Assembly: GCA_903928445.1 (NCBI GenBank)
Contig: CAIYRB010000198.1
Span: 62,001-126,000 of the forward strand
From: an uncultured Pseudomonadota bacterium
GTDB taxonomy: Bacteria > Bdellovibrionota_B > Oligoflexia > Oligoflexales > CAIYRB01
DNA length: 64,000 nucleotides
Direction: 5' to 3'
Below the pieces are notes generated by a model. It did no database searches. It worked only from the letters and a program-made list of their open reading frames with translations, and was not told the origin of the DNA. The position numbers and the translations under genes are program-made. The first letter of the stretch is position 1, and each line of letters opens with the position of its first letter. Below, piece by piece: positions 11,000 through 18,712 of this stretch.

Positions 11000-11860
11000 C
11001 TACAAGCGCAACTGCCGAGCCGCCGAGCGAACGCGTTGCGCGACAAGATCTTGATACTGCGACCAGCTATCCGAAACACCTTCAAATGCGCTGATCGAGC
11101 GCGACTGGGGCAACAACGCCGCCCCCCCAGTGCGGATAAGACGCTGTATTCTAGGCGTCAAAGTGCCGCCCTGAGCTCCAAGACCGGGCATGAGTAGACA
11201 AGTACCCTGGATGCGTTCGAGCAGTATGTTTGGGAGTTGTTCGACCTTGGTGGCTCCAAGCACAAGTCCAAGTCCATCCATGACTGAAGCACCAGAGCAA
11301 TATTGAACCAGTGCCTCAAGGAGCGGCTCAGCCGCCGCATCTTGAATTAAACCGCCGCTGGGATTGGAACTTACCCAGACGACGTAGATCCCTCGGCCAG
11401 CAGCCAGCCAAGGGACCAAAGGCTCAATCGTATCCATCCCCATATATGGCATGACGGTCAACGCATCCGCCCCCAGGGCCGCAAAGGCCATTTGCCCATA
11501 TGCGGTCATGGTGGAAGCGATATCGCCACGCTTGGCATCCAGGATCGTGATCAGTCCACTGGCTTTAGCCTGCGCTATCGCCGCCTCCAGCGCCGTGAGA
11601 CCGGGCGCTCCATGCGCCTCAAAGAATGCGCTTTGAAATTTGATAGCCGCCACCTGACCGACGCTGGCTTCAATAAGACACTGAGAAAAACGTGTCAAAA
11701 ATGCTGCCGCACCCGCGGCCTCAAGAAACCTCGCAAAAAAGCTTGGCATCTTGGCCATGTGCGGATCGACCCCGACGCACAGGCTGGTGCCAACCGTAGC
11801 GATGTGTTCTTTAAGACGCTGGCGAAATCCCTGGATGGGTGGGCTAGACTGAAGTTCCAT
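11000..11860 (-). CDS. pyrF: Orotidine 5'-phosphate decarboxylase (type 2 PyrF)
   Basis: A 286-residue decarboxylase that makes UMP from OMP in pyrimidine synthesis. It belongs to the longer type 2 subfamily: TSLCVGVDPHMAKMP near the N-terminus, the catalytic Asp-Lys-Asp signature ILDAKRGDIASTM, then ALTVMPYMGMDTIEPL, and GLGAQGGTL near the phosphate-binding loop. Its start lies 17 bases inside the end of the FadJ-like gene, so it is the last gene of an overlapping operon. Linkage of pyrF to a fatty-acid-type cluster is unusual and may only reflect co-transcription. Confidence 0.93.
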   Translation of the reverse strand: MELQSSPPIQGFRQRLKEHIATVGTSLCVGVDPHMAKMPSFFARFLEAAGAAAFLTRFSQCLIEASVGQVAAIKFQSAFFEAHGAPGLTALEAAIAQAKASGLITILDAKRGDIASTMTAYGQMAFAALGADALTVMPYMGMDTIEPLVPWLAAGRGIYVVWVSSNPSGGLIQDAAAEPLLEALVQYCSGASVMDGLGLVLGATKVEQLPNILLERIQGTCLLMPGLGAQGGTLTPRIQRLIRTGGAALLPQSRSISAFEGVSDSWSQYQDLVAQRVRSAARQLRL

Positions 11861-13787
11861 CGACTATTCCAGTAATTCTTTCAGTGAAAGGCAGCCTGGG
11901 CCAATGGACCGCAGCATAATGCTCTACCCGCCTTCTGCCTCGCTGGCGAAGAAAGGTCAACGGACTGCCCAAAGTTATCGGCATACCGAGCGCTAGTTTG
12001 CAAAGATAATCGGCAACCTCGGACTGAGCTACCCGCTGACTGCTCGCTAAAAGTTCGGCAAGAAGCCCGAGAAACAGCGCCATATGCTGGCTAAGCGCCG
12101 TCGTGTTCCACCTGGTGTCCATCGCCCCGGCTCGCTTCGCGGCACCCTTTGCTTGCTTCCAACCACCCATCTCCCAGTGGCCACGAGCAATCGATCGTTC
12201 GCCAAGGCGGGTCGCGTCGGCATCATAGCGGTAGGCGTCAAGCCGCATGCGCAAGAAACGGTCCCAGCAATCTTCATCGCCGGCAAATCCCCAACCGGCC
12301 GCTTTCAGCTGACTCACGATCAAACTAAGGTCGCCGTCGGCATGGCGACTGACGTGAAGCATTTCCTCAAAAAACAACGACCTGATATGGACCGATGCCG
12401 GTAATGATTTGGGTCTATATTTAACATGAATAACCGCATCACTCGTCAGGGAGAGGATACTTTGCACCAAAGACGGTAGGGTTTGGTCGGACGGCTCCGC
12501 CCATTCCATAGCACCGCCGGCGGCCGATCCGGCATTGCCGTCAATACGCAAGAAGCGCCATTCATCTTGTCCAATGAGAACATGGAAAGCATCGTCAATA
12601 GTCCAGCGCAGGACAGGATGTATAGCGGGGACGGAGGGCCCAATATACCAAGTCACCTGATGTTCCCAAAGGTCATAGGCTTTGGCCAATCCGATCGAAC
12701 GCTCCAGGCGGCTAAATAGCAGGTTCAGTGCAATCATTAAATCACGGCTGTCGCTAGCCGAAAGAATCACCGGCACGGAAGCCCGCAGCAAACGCATCAT
12801 CACCGCAGTCGGCGGAGCCACCGTATTGAGGTCGATGAGTACCGGCGGCAGGGCCTGCATCGAGTCAGGAAGGAGCTCTGAGCCCCGAGTTGCGACTAGC
12901 GAGGCCCGCAGCCAAAGTGCGTAACCCGAAGACAAAAGATGCTGCGAAGCAATGAGGCAGATCAGCCTGCCAAGATCACCGGCCTGCTTGAGCCTGCCGC
13001 GCTCACCAATAAGCTGCCAGCAGTAATCCCAAGCGAGAGGCACTGTCGCCGATCCCACCCGCTCATGACGCCAGACGCTTTCAATTTGCTCGAAAGCCGT
13101 CCGACTCGACTGCTGATCGACCTTGACTTGGTCATCTCTACCACGCTGCCGCCGCAGCTCGCGCACACCAGAGCTGGGACTGACCCGCAACATGTCGCCA
13201 AACATGTTTGACGCTCGTATCATCCAATCTTGAGCGTCCGAGCAGAAATCCAGCAAACCGTCGGCAAGAGCCTCTGGCGCGCGAAAAACCGACTGAGCCT
13301 GCCAACGTTCCCGGGTTCTACCCGTGCGCTTATTGAGGGACTCCAGCACTCCCCCAGGCGGAAATGCGCCAGCGTCGATCTCAGGAAATCCAACCATGGC
13401 CTGACAGCTATACCAATAGCGCCGCTGGCAAGAGAGAGCTAGCTCCCAAGCACTGCCCTGGCAAGAACTAGCCGCAGCATAAACCCAAGGCACCGGCGAA
13501 TTACGAATCAAAGATAATAGCCAGCGCCAAGTATCGATACGATGTACCAGGTCATTGAATAAGCACGTGGTTGTTAGTTCCTGGGCCCAAGACACATGAC
13601 GATCGTCAGCGGCGCCCTGCTGCAGGATCATGACACCTTTCGTCGTCAGTCGAGTTTGGCGATGCAGCTCCTCGGCGATCTTACCCAAATCCTCAATCGC
13701 AGCCTCCGCCCTACTTTCATAAAAGCATGCTGTTGGCCGCAAGCTAATGACGACACAGTCGCCGTGGCGCTGCACATTTAGGTCCAT
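11844..13787 (-). CDS. FadJ/FadB-like pseudoenzyme (crotonase plus 3-hydroxyacyl-CoA dehydrogenase fold)
   Basis: This 647-residue protein aligns by eye along the whole multifunctional beta-oxidation alpha subunit (about 715 residues). The crotonase part (about 90-180) reads PVPWVYAAASSCQGSAWELALSC-like, then VGFPEIDAGAFPPGG. Both hydratase Glu positions (115, 136) survive, but the oxyanion-hole GGG is GSA. In the dehydrogenase part the NAD-binding GxGxxG is replaced by NTVAPPT (321-327), although the following strand and helix still match. The HFFNP catalytic His segment is replaced near GNAGSA (417-422). The C-terminal helical domain is recognisable (SPLTFLRQRG). It is probably catalytically impaired or a structural or sensory subunit. 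Its start overlaps the FadI-like stop by 10 bases. Confidence 0.65.
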   Translation of the reverse strand: MDLNVQRHGDCVVISLRPTACFYESRAEAAIEDLGKIAEELHRQTRLTTKGVMILQQGAADDRHVSWAQELTTTCLFNDLVHRIDTWRWLLSLIRNSPVPWVYAAASSCQGSAWELALSCQRRYWYSCQAMVGFPEIDAGAFPPGGVLESLNKRTGRTRERWQAQSVFRAPEALADGLLDFCSDAQDWMIRASNMFGDMLRVSPSSGVRELRRQRGRDDQVKVDQQSSRTAFEQIESVWRHERVGSATVPLAWDYCWQLIGERGRLKQAGDLGRLICLIASQHLLSSGYALWLRASLVATRGSELLPDSMQALPPVLIDLNTVAPPTAVMMRLLRASVPVILSASDSRDLMIALNLLFSRLERSIGLAKAYDLWEHQVTWYIGPSVPAIHPVLRWTIDDAFHVLIGQDEWRFLRIDGNAGSAAGGAMEWAEPSDQTLPSLVQSILSLTSDAVIHVKYRPKSLPASVHIRSLFFEEMLHVSRHADGDLSLIVSQLKAAGWGFAGDEDCWDRFLRMRLDAYRYDADATRLGERSIARGHWEMGGWKQAKGAAKRAGAMDTRWNTTALSQHMALFLGLLAELLASSQRVAQSEVADYLCKLALGMPITLGSPLTFLRQRGRRRVEHYAAVHWPRLPFTERITGIVDGTSV

Positions 13788-14848
13788 TTCGCCGCCATAT
13801 GCACTTCTGGGTAGCGACCCAGGTGCAGCAAAAGCGCGGGCCCGTCACACGGCGAGAGCAGTTCAAACGCCGTCAAAAGCGGCTGCCACCCGTGCAAAAA
13901 ATCAGGATAGCATAGAGCTGGGAACGGACTACCTTTCATGGCAAAGCCACTACCAATCGTAGCTGCCGCTGCCATCCAAGGCACGCTGATAATCAAGCGT
14001 CGCAAAGTTGAGACGTCAAAGTCAGCCGTCTCTGCAAGCCAGGCTGCCGCCAGCTCACGTAGGATGCGGCCGGTGTCGAGCTGTACCTCATTGTTCGCCA
14101 TGCGAACGCTTAGCGAAGCAAACGACTCAGCCGCTCTGAGCGGCGTCTTCGGCTTGCTCTGGCCTTGATCTTCAACTAACAAAGCGCCGCCAATTCCCCA
14201 ACCAGAGGGGGCCGAGAGAGGCTGAGGGGGCACCTCGCCACTGTGCCGCTGTGCCAATGCCTGCCAAGATTTTGCGAGTGCCCTTAGCGTTGGCTCGGCT
14301 ACGTGCAGCGGCACAGCTTTACCAGGGCGCTCCTCAACGATCAGACGACTACGCTCGAATCCAATGGGCACCAATTCACCATGTGCCTTGCCAAAGGTTG
14401 CGGCCAGCTCCTGACAAAATCGTTGTTCCAGCTGAGGACTCTGCAGCGCTAGTGAATGCGAAAGGTGAAGAAATGGCGCCGCAGGCGGCAGGTCGCCATC
14501 GCCAACGACGACCACCAAACGACGCCCTTTGACTTGACCTAGCTGCTGAAAAAGATTTGGTATAAGTGCCGGAAAGATATCCACGTTGGGCAGCCCAATT
14601 AGAGCACTCGTCATCTCCTCGGCATCAACCTGGTTGGAAAGTGGCATGAGAACCGATACACCAGTAACCGGCTCGGCGCTGCGATAGGCCAGCTGGCGCG
14701 CCACACTCGCAACAAGTTTGGGCATACTGAAACGATGTGGACGCAATTCGTTTAAGCCACGATGTAGGACGCTGTTGCGGCTTTCCATAGAGAAGCGCGT
14801 CGGACCATCCTGACGCAGCAGGATATAGTCAGGACCGCTTAGCAGCAT
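13778..14848 (-). CDS. FadI-like thiolase pseudoenzyme
   Basis: A 356-residue protein that follows the order of FadI-type 3-ketoacyl-CoA thiolases (about 436 residues) but has lost the active site. RHRF-type HRFSMPKLVASVARQLA (38-54) matches the segment after the thiolase RTPF motif. The nucleophile region (CATSF in FadI) is PALIPNLF (93-100). SAPSGWGIGGALLVED (212-227) matches the GNSSGxNDGAAA block. The GHPxGATG histidine is replaced (GSPFPAL, 306-312), and the C-terminal CxGGG cysteine is replaced by HLGRYPE. All three thiolase catalytic residues are therefore missing. Lengths and overlaps with its neighbours show the frame is maintained, so this is not an obvious pseudogene. Confidence 0.6.
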   Translation of the reverse strand: MLLSGPDYILLRQDGPTRFSMESRNSVLHRGLNELRPHRFSMPKLVASVARQLAYRSAEPVTGVSVLMPLSNQVDAEEMTSALIGLPNVDIFPALIPNLFQQLGQVKGRRLVVVVGDGDLPPAAPFLHLSHSLALQSPQLEQRFCQELAATFGKAHGELVPIGFERSRLIVEERPGKAVPLHVAEPTLRALAKSWQALAQRHSGEVPPQPLSAPSGWGIGGALLVEDQGQSKPKTPLRAAESFASLSVRMANNEVQLDTGRILRELAAAWLAETADFDVSTLRRLIISVPWMAAAATIGSGFAMKGSPFPALCYPDFLHGWQPLLTAFELLSPCDGPALLLHLGRYPEVHMAAKWT

Positions 14849-15935
14849 GTGCTAGCCCATCATGAAGACGGCTTTGGGCCTGCTTCACCTGACCACGCAG
14901 GCGCTCATCGAGGATGATCTCCTGCAGGCGGATTAGCTCCTTCTCAATCATCGCCCAGTCCTGCAAGGCGACACCAATATTGATGAGGCCTTCGATCGCA
15001 TCAAGCTGGAAGGCCGGTTGTTTTGCCGCCTTTTGGAAGTTTTCATGCGCTTGGCCTAGGTCGCTGAGCAGCATGTGCAAACCACCCATCTTAAAATGCA
15101 AGGTGGCTCGCCCAGCTTCGGACTCAACGTTTAGGAGGCATTGCCTAAGCACTTGCAGGCATCCCTGCCAATCATTCAAACGCTCATGCGCATCATAGAG
15201 GATGGTCGATGTGTCGAGTGGACTACCGTCGCAATGAGCCGCCAAGACCGCAATAGCGGCTTCAGGCATATCTAATTGGTAAAGATAAATCCCGGCTAGC
15301 TCCTGCGCCACGCGGTAGAGTTCCTGCGGATGGCGCACCGCAGAGAGTAGCTTGGTCAGCGCGTCAACTACCTGATCCCACTCATTATTTTGAGTGAACA
15401 GCAATTTGAAATAGCGCAGCGCCTTAACGTTTCTCGGGTCAACCTCGAGAAGACGCTCATAGGTCTGGCTAAGCTGGGCTTCGTTATGAGTCTTCTTTTC
15501 GAAAAGCATGCATAATCGCTCGAGGCAGGCGATATGATCGTCCTGTATCTCCAGGTGATCACTGATTGCAGAAAGCAGCGTCGCCTCTGCCGTAAAGTCT
15601 TCGAATTCAATAATATGCGGCAGCATCTGCTCACTAAACTTGAGATACCCTGGCCGCAGGTGGGACACCAATGAAGCGCAGGTTTCAGCTGCAGCGAAGG
15701 TATCTTCAAGATAGATATTTTGCACTCTGGCCAAGCGCACGTAGTTGCGTTCACGCTCTGGTGCGCCGCCTTCAAGTCCTCGTTTGAGCAGACGAAAGAA
15801 CGGCCCCCAGCACTCATGCTGCTCTAACAGGTCGAGCATATCAGCAGCGAGCTGATCGCTGATCGCTGCGCCACTGTCGACCTGAGCGACAATGCTACGG
15901 ACGTTGTCGACGTCCCAAGGGAGCGGAAAAGCCAT
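14829..15935 (-). CDS. TPR-like repeat protein of the pseudo-FadIJ operon
   Basis: A 368-residue all-helical repeat protein. TPR-like units are visible, for example LSQTYERLLEVDPRNVKAL, YRVAQELAGIYLYQLDMPEA and LHFKMGGLHMLLSDLGQAHE. It has no signal peptide or membrane segment. Its 3' end overlaps the FadI-like start by 20 bases, and it starts 47 bases after the TetR stop, so the TetR-TPR-FadI-FadJ-pyrF series is likely one transcript. A scaffold for the two pseudoenzymes is a reasonable inference, not shown. Confidence 0.75.
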   Translation of the reverse strand: MAFPLPWDVDNVRSIVAQVDSGAAISDQLAADMLDLLEQHECWGPFFRLLKRGLEGGAPERERNYVRLARVQNIYLEDTFAAAETCASLVSHLRPGYLKFSEQMLPHIIEFEDFTAEATLLSAISDHLEIQDDHIACLERLCMLFEKKTHNEAQLSQTYERLLEVDPRNVKALRYFKLLFTQNNEWDQVVDALTKLLSAVRHPQELYRVAQELAGIYLYQLDMPEAAIAVLAAHCDGSPLDTSTILYDAHERLNDWQGCLQVLRQCLLNVESEAGRATLHFKMGGLHMLLSDLGQAHENFQKAAKQPAFQLDAIEGLINIGVALQDWAMIEKELIRLQEIILDERLRGQVKQAQSRLHDGLAHAAKRS

Positions 15936-15982
15936 ACCGTAGCCTGCTGTGTTGCGCTTTACGTTATTACCTAAACACCTAA

Positions 15983-16579
15983 TTACCTAGGAACTAACCC
16001 ATCGACGAGAAGTTGACCCGCCTTTTTCACGATACTATCGTAATCAAAGGTCGATTCATCGAACAACCATTGCAAGCTGAGGCCATCGATCACCGCAATC
16101 ACATAAGACGCATATTCGTACGGATCAACAGCACGAAAAGCCTGAGCCGTAATCCCGGCGCGGATGACAGTCGCTGCTGCCTCGCGAAACTTTGTGTAGT
16201 GACGAGCAATGACCTTGCGAACCTCTTCCTTCTGGTTGATCTGCGTCCAGAAGTCCATGTTAACCTGGTAATACTCCTTGGTACTTCGGACGATGTCGAA
16301 GCAAACGTCGATGAATACCTCTAGCTTGCGCCGAGCGTCGGTAATCGAACTCATTTCTGAGGCCAACACCCGCTCGATGTCGCCCGCAACCCTATCCAGC
16401 ACAGACATCATCAACTCATCTTTATTTAGAAAATAATAATGAATGATGCCTTTGCTGACCCCGGCCGTCCGCGCCACGTCCTGCATCGAGAAGTTGTGAT
16501 ACCCGTACTTTGTAATACAATCGACTGTCGCGCGCACAATTTGATCTTTGCGCTCTGCCGCTACGTCCGCTTTGGACAT
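15983..16579 (-). CDS. TetR-family transcriptional regulator
   Basis: A 198-residue TetR repressor. The N-terminal helix-turn-helix is clear: AERKDQIVRATVDCITKYGY, then SMQDVARTAGVSKGIIHYYF, then KDELMMSVLD. The C-terminal ligand domain resembles the BetI/FadR-like TetR group (VNMDFWTQINQKEEVRKVIA). The ATG at 16579 is preferred because GGAGA precedes it and family members start just before this helix; the frame is open 78 bases further upstream. It heads the pseudo-FadIJ operon and is divergent from a FadL-like porin gene. Control of both by an acyl-CoA is a plausible inference. Confidence 0.88.
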   Translation of the reverse strand: MSKADVAAERKDQIVRATVDCITKYGYHNFSMQDVARTAGVSKGIIHYYFLNKDELMMSVLDRVAGDIERVLASEMSSITDARRKLEVFIDVCFDIVRSTKEYYQVNMDFWTQINQKEEVRKVIARHYTKFREAAATVIRAGITAQAFRAVDPYEYASYVIAVIDGLSLQWLFDESTFDYDSIVKKAGQLLVDGLVPR

Positions 16580-16589
16580 ACCTGTCTCC

Positions 16590-16600
16590 GTTAGTCTAAC
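16590..16600. promoter_or_regulatory. Candidate TetR operator (GTTAGTCTAAC palindrome)
   Basis: A perfect 11-base palindrome (GTTAG-T-CTAAC) lies 11 bases upstream of the TetR start codon, inside the intergenic region shared with the FadL-like gene. TetR regulators often bind short palindromes next to their own gene. It is shorter than most TetR operators, so this is only a candidate. Confidence 0.25.
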
Positions 16601-16791
16601 CAAACCGACCGCTATACTATTCTGAGCTCTTAGTGAAGCCCTCGTAACCAAAAGCAAAATTTATCGTAGCACCAGAGTTAAAGTAGGGCAATCGGTTGGT
16701 GAAGAAAGGGGCCTGTGGTACGCTTGCAACTGCATCCTTTTAAAATCGTTCGATTGCCCGCTCGCTTCGCCGCTATGTGTGGAGAGTTTTC

Positions 16792-17928
16792 ATGGGTCAA
16801 ACCGCTTGGACTCGAGTCATTTTTTGCATCGCATTGCTGCCAGCAGTCGCCTCACCGGCCATGGCCGGTGAGCAGCGATGGACCCATTTTGGTGTCCGGC
16901 CGCTAGCCATGGGCAACGCCTATGTCGCGGTCGCCGACGACTACAATGCGCTCTTTTACAATCCTGCGGGACTGGCGCGTCTAAAAACCTGGTCCGGAGA
17001 ACTGATCAACCCCAAGGTGGCCATCTCGACCAATACCATTGCGGCCATCCAGGGCGTCCAAAAGCTCCTCGCTGGCTCGACTGGCGACACCGATAAGATG
17101 CTGGATTTCCTGCAGAGCAACACTGGGAAAAACAACTACTTCGACATCGGGTTAACACCTCACTTAGTGTTCCCGGGGTTTGGTCTGGGCCTCGGCGTCG
17201 ACGTCGGCGCTGACCTGACGATTCACCGCGAAATCAGTGTCGATGTTGATCTTGGTCCTCGCGCCATTCTGCCGATCGCCTATGCTCGGAACTTTTTTGA
17301 TCAACGCCTTAGCATCGGCGCGGGAGTCAAGGCGGTCGCCGAAGGCGGTGTGAACCACCAGTTCAGTATCAATGATATCAACGCTCTATCGAAATCTCAA
17401 ACGGACACCACCGGAGCCACCGCGGGGCCCAAGCTGGACGATTACGTCGAAGGCGGCTACGGAGTGGGGGCAGATGTGGGCGTGCTATTTACTCCGGTCC
17501 GGCGGATGCAGCCGACCCTAGGCCTCAGCGTCACCGACCTAGGCGGCACCCCCTTCACTAAAACCGATGTCAGTGGACAGGCGCTGGCGGCTCCGCGTAC
17601 CAGGCTGCCTTCGGTCAACGTTGGCTTCAGCTTTAGACCATGGGAAGCACATGGCATGTACCTCCTCACCGCCGTCGACGCCCACTCGATCAACCAACCG
17701 ATCCACTATTCGAATAAATTCAATGTTGGAGCGGAATGGGGCTACGGATCGATCATCAAATTCGACACCGGCCTCCATCAGGGACAAATTACTGGAGGAT
17801 TCCAGTTCGACGTCTTTTTATTAACCGTGCGATTCGCCACTTATACCGAGCAATTGGGTACAATCGCAGGCCAGGACACCAATCTTGGCGACCGCCGCTA
17901 CGCCTTACAGGTAAAACTCCTGATCTAA
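16792..17928 (+). CDS. FadL/UPF0164-like outer-membrane beta-barrel protein
   Basis: A 378-residue outer-membrane protein. The signal peptide ends PAMA-GEQ (about residue 25). It is followed by the hallmark of this group, RPLAMGNAYVAVADDYNALFYNPAGLAR, here given in two parts: RPLAMGNAYVAVADD and YNALFYNPAGLA. FadL-type barrels import hydrophobic compounds such as long-chain fatty acids; related PorV/UPF0164 proteins do other jobs, so the substrate is uncertain. The ATG at 16792 has GGAGAG five bases upstream. It is divergent from the TetR gene and followed closely by a second barrel gene. Confidence 0.75.
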   Translation: MGQTAWTRVIFCIALLPAVASPAMAGEQRWTHFGVRPLAMGNAYVAVADDYNALFYNPAGLARLKTWSGELINPKVAISTNTIAAIQGVQKLLAGSTGDTDKMLDFLQSNTGKNNYFDIGLTPHLVFPGFGLGLGVDVGADLTIHREISVDVDLGPRAILPIAYARNFFDQRLSIGAGVKAVAEGGVNHQFSINDINALSKSQTDTTGATAGPKLDDYVEGGYGVGADVGVLFTPVRRMQPTLGLSVTDLGGTPFTKTDVSGQALAAPRTRLPSVNVGFSFRPWEAHGMYLLTAVDAHSINQPIHYSNKFNVGAEWGYGSIIKFDTGLHQGQITGGFQFDVFLLTVRFATYTEQLGTIAGQDTNLGDRRYALQVKLLI

Positions 17929-17944
17929 AGTGGAGACTCCATTG

Positions 17945-18685
17945 ATGAAGCTAACTGCACGTCTAGTGCTCGTCTACCTCATGGTCGGACTCCCAAGCGC
18001 GCCTGTCTGGGCCAAAGGCCTCGACGCACTTTCCGATAAAAGTCCTGAGGCTGCCGAACAGCAAGAGGATAAAGATTCGTCCAAAGGCGAGGAGGACCCG
18101 GCCTTTGGACCTGACAAGGAAGGCGATGCAGCGGAGGCGACCGAAGCCAGTGAAGCTGGCGGAGTGCCTGCCAACCCGCCAAGCAATGCCCTAACACAAA
18201 GACTCTATTTGGCCACGAGCTACGGCTGGGTCAGGGCCAGTCGCCCAGGTGGCGGTAGTTGGAAGGCAAGTGGAATGAGCGATTTCGCCGTCGGCTACCG
18301 GGTCCTGCCAATAAAGTCGGCGTTCAACATCGCCGCAACCTATCGCTACGCGCCCGTTGCCTTGAGCGGTCAGGTCAATGGTCACTCCTACCGTGGAGTG
18401 TGGGAAACTCACTACCTTGGTGCTCGCGCCGACACCAACCTGGCGACCTCGGTGCGCCTTGTTGCCAGCGGTGAGCTTGGCTACCTCCATGCCGCTCTGC
18501 GTCGGACCGATGGCCTACCGGGTGAGAACTCGGCAGCCCGAAGCGGGGCTGTAGCCGCCTTCGGCGTCGGCGCTGACTACCTGCTGTTGGACGGTGGTGT
18601 CTTGGCGGTAGGACCTCGCCTCTGCGGCTCCTACGGGGTTGCAACGACCAGGCAAATCGCAGTCTCTGTCGGCCTGTCATTCTGA
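17945..18685 (+). CDS. Exported protein with acidic linker and beta-barrel domain
   Basis: A 246-residue exported protein. It has a signal peptide (MKLTARLVLVYLMVGLPSAPVWAKG), split as MKLTARLVLVYLM and VGLPSAPVWA, then an acidic low-complexity linker (about 25-85, rich in Glu, Asp, Ala) and a C-terminal set of amphipathic strands ending in Phe (AVSVGLSF), as in outer-membrane barrels. GGAGA lies upstream of the chosen ATG. It begins 16 bases after the FadL-like gene and is probably co-transcribed. The family is not recognised. Confidence 0.65.
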   Translation: MKLTARLVLVYLMVGLPSAPVWAKGLDALSDKSPEAAEQQEDKDSSKGEEDPAFGPDKEGDAAEATEASEAGGVPANPPSNALTQRLYLATSYGWVRASRPGGGSWKASGMSDFAVGYRVLPIKSAFNIAATYRYAPVALSGQVNGHSYRGVWETHYLGARADTNLATSVRLVASGELGYLHAALRRTDGLPGENSAARSGAVAAFGVGADYLLLDGGVLAVGPRLCGSYGVATTRQIAVSVGLSF

Positions 18686-18712
18686 AATCGGCAGCGACGG
18701 CGTGATTGTGCT

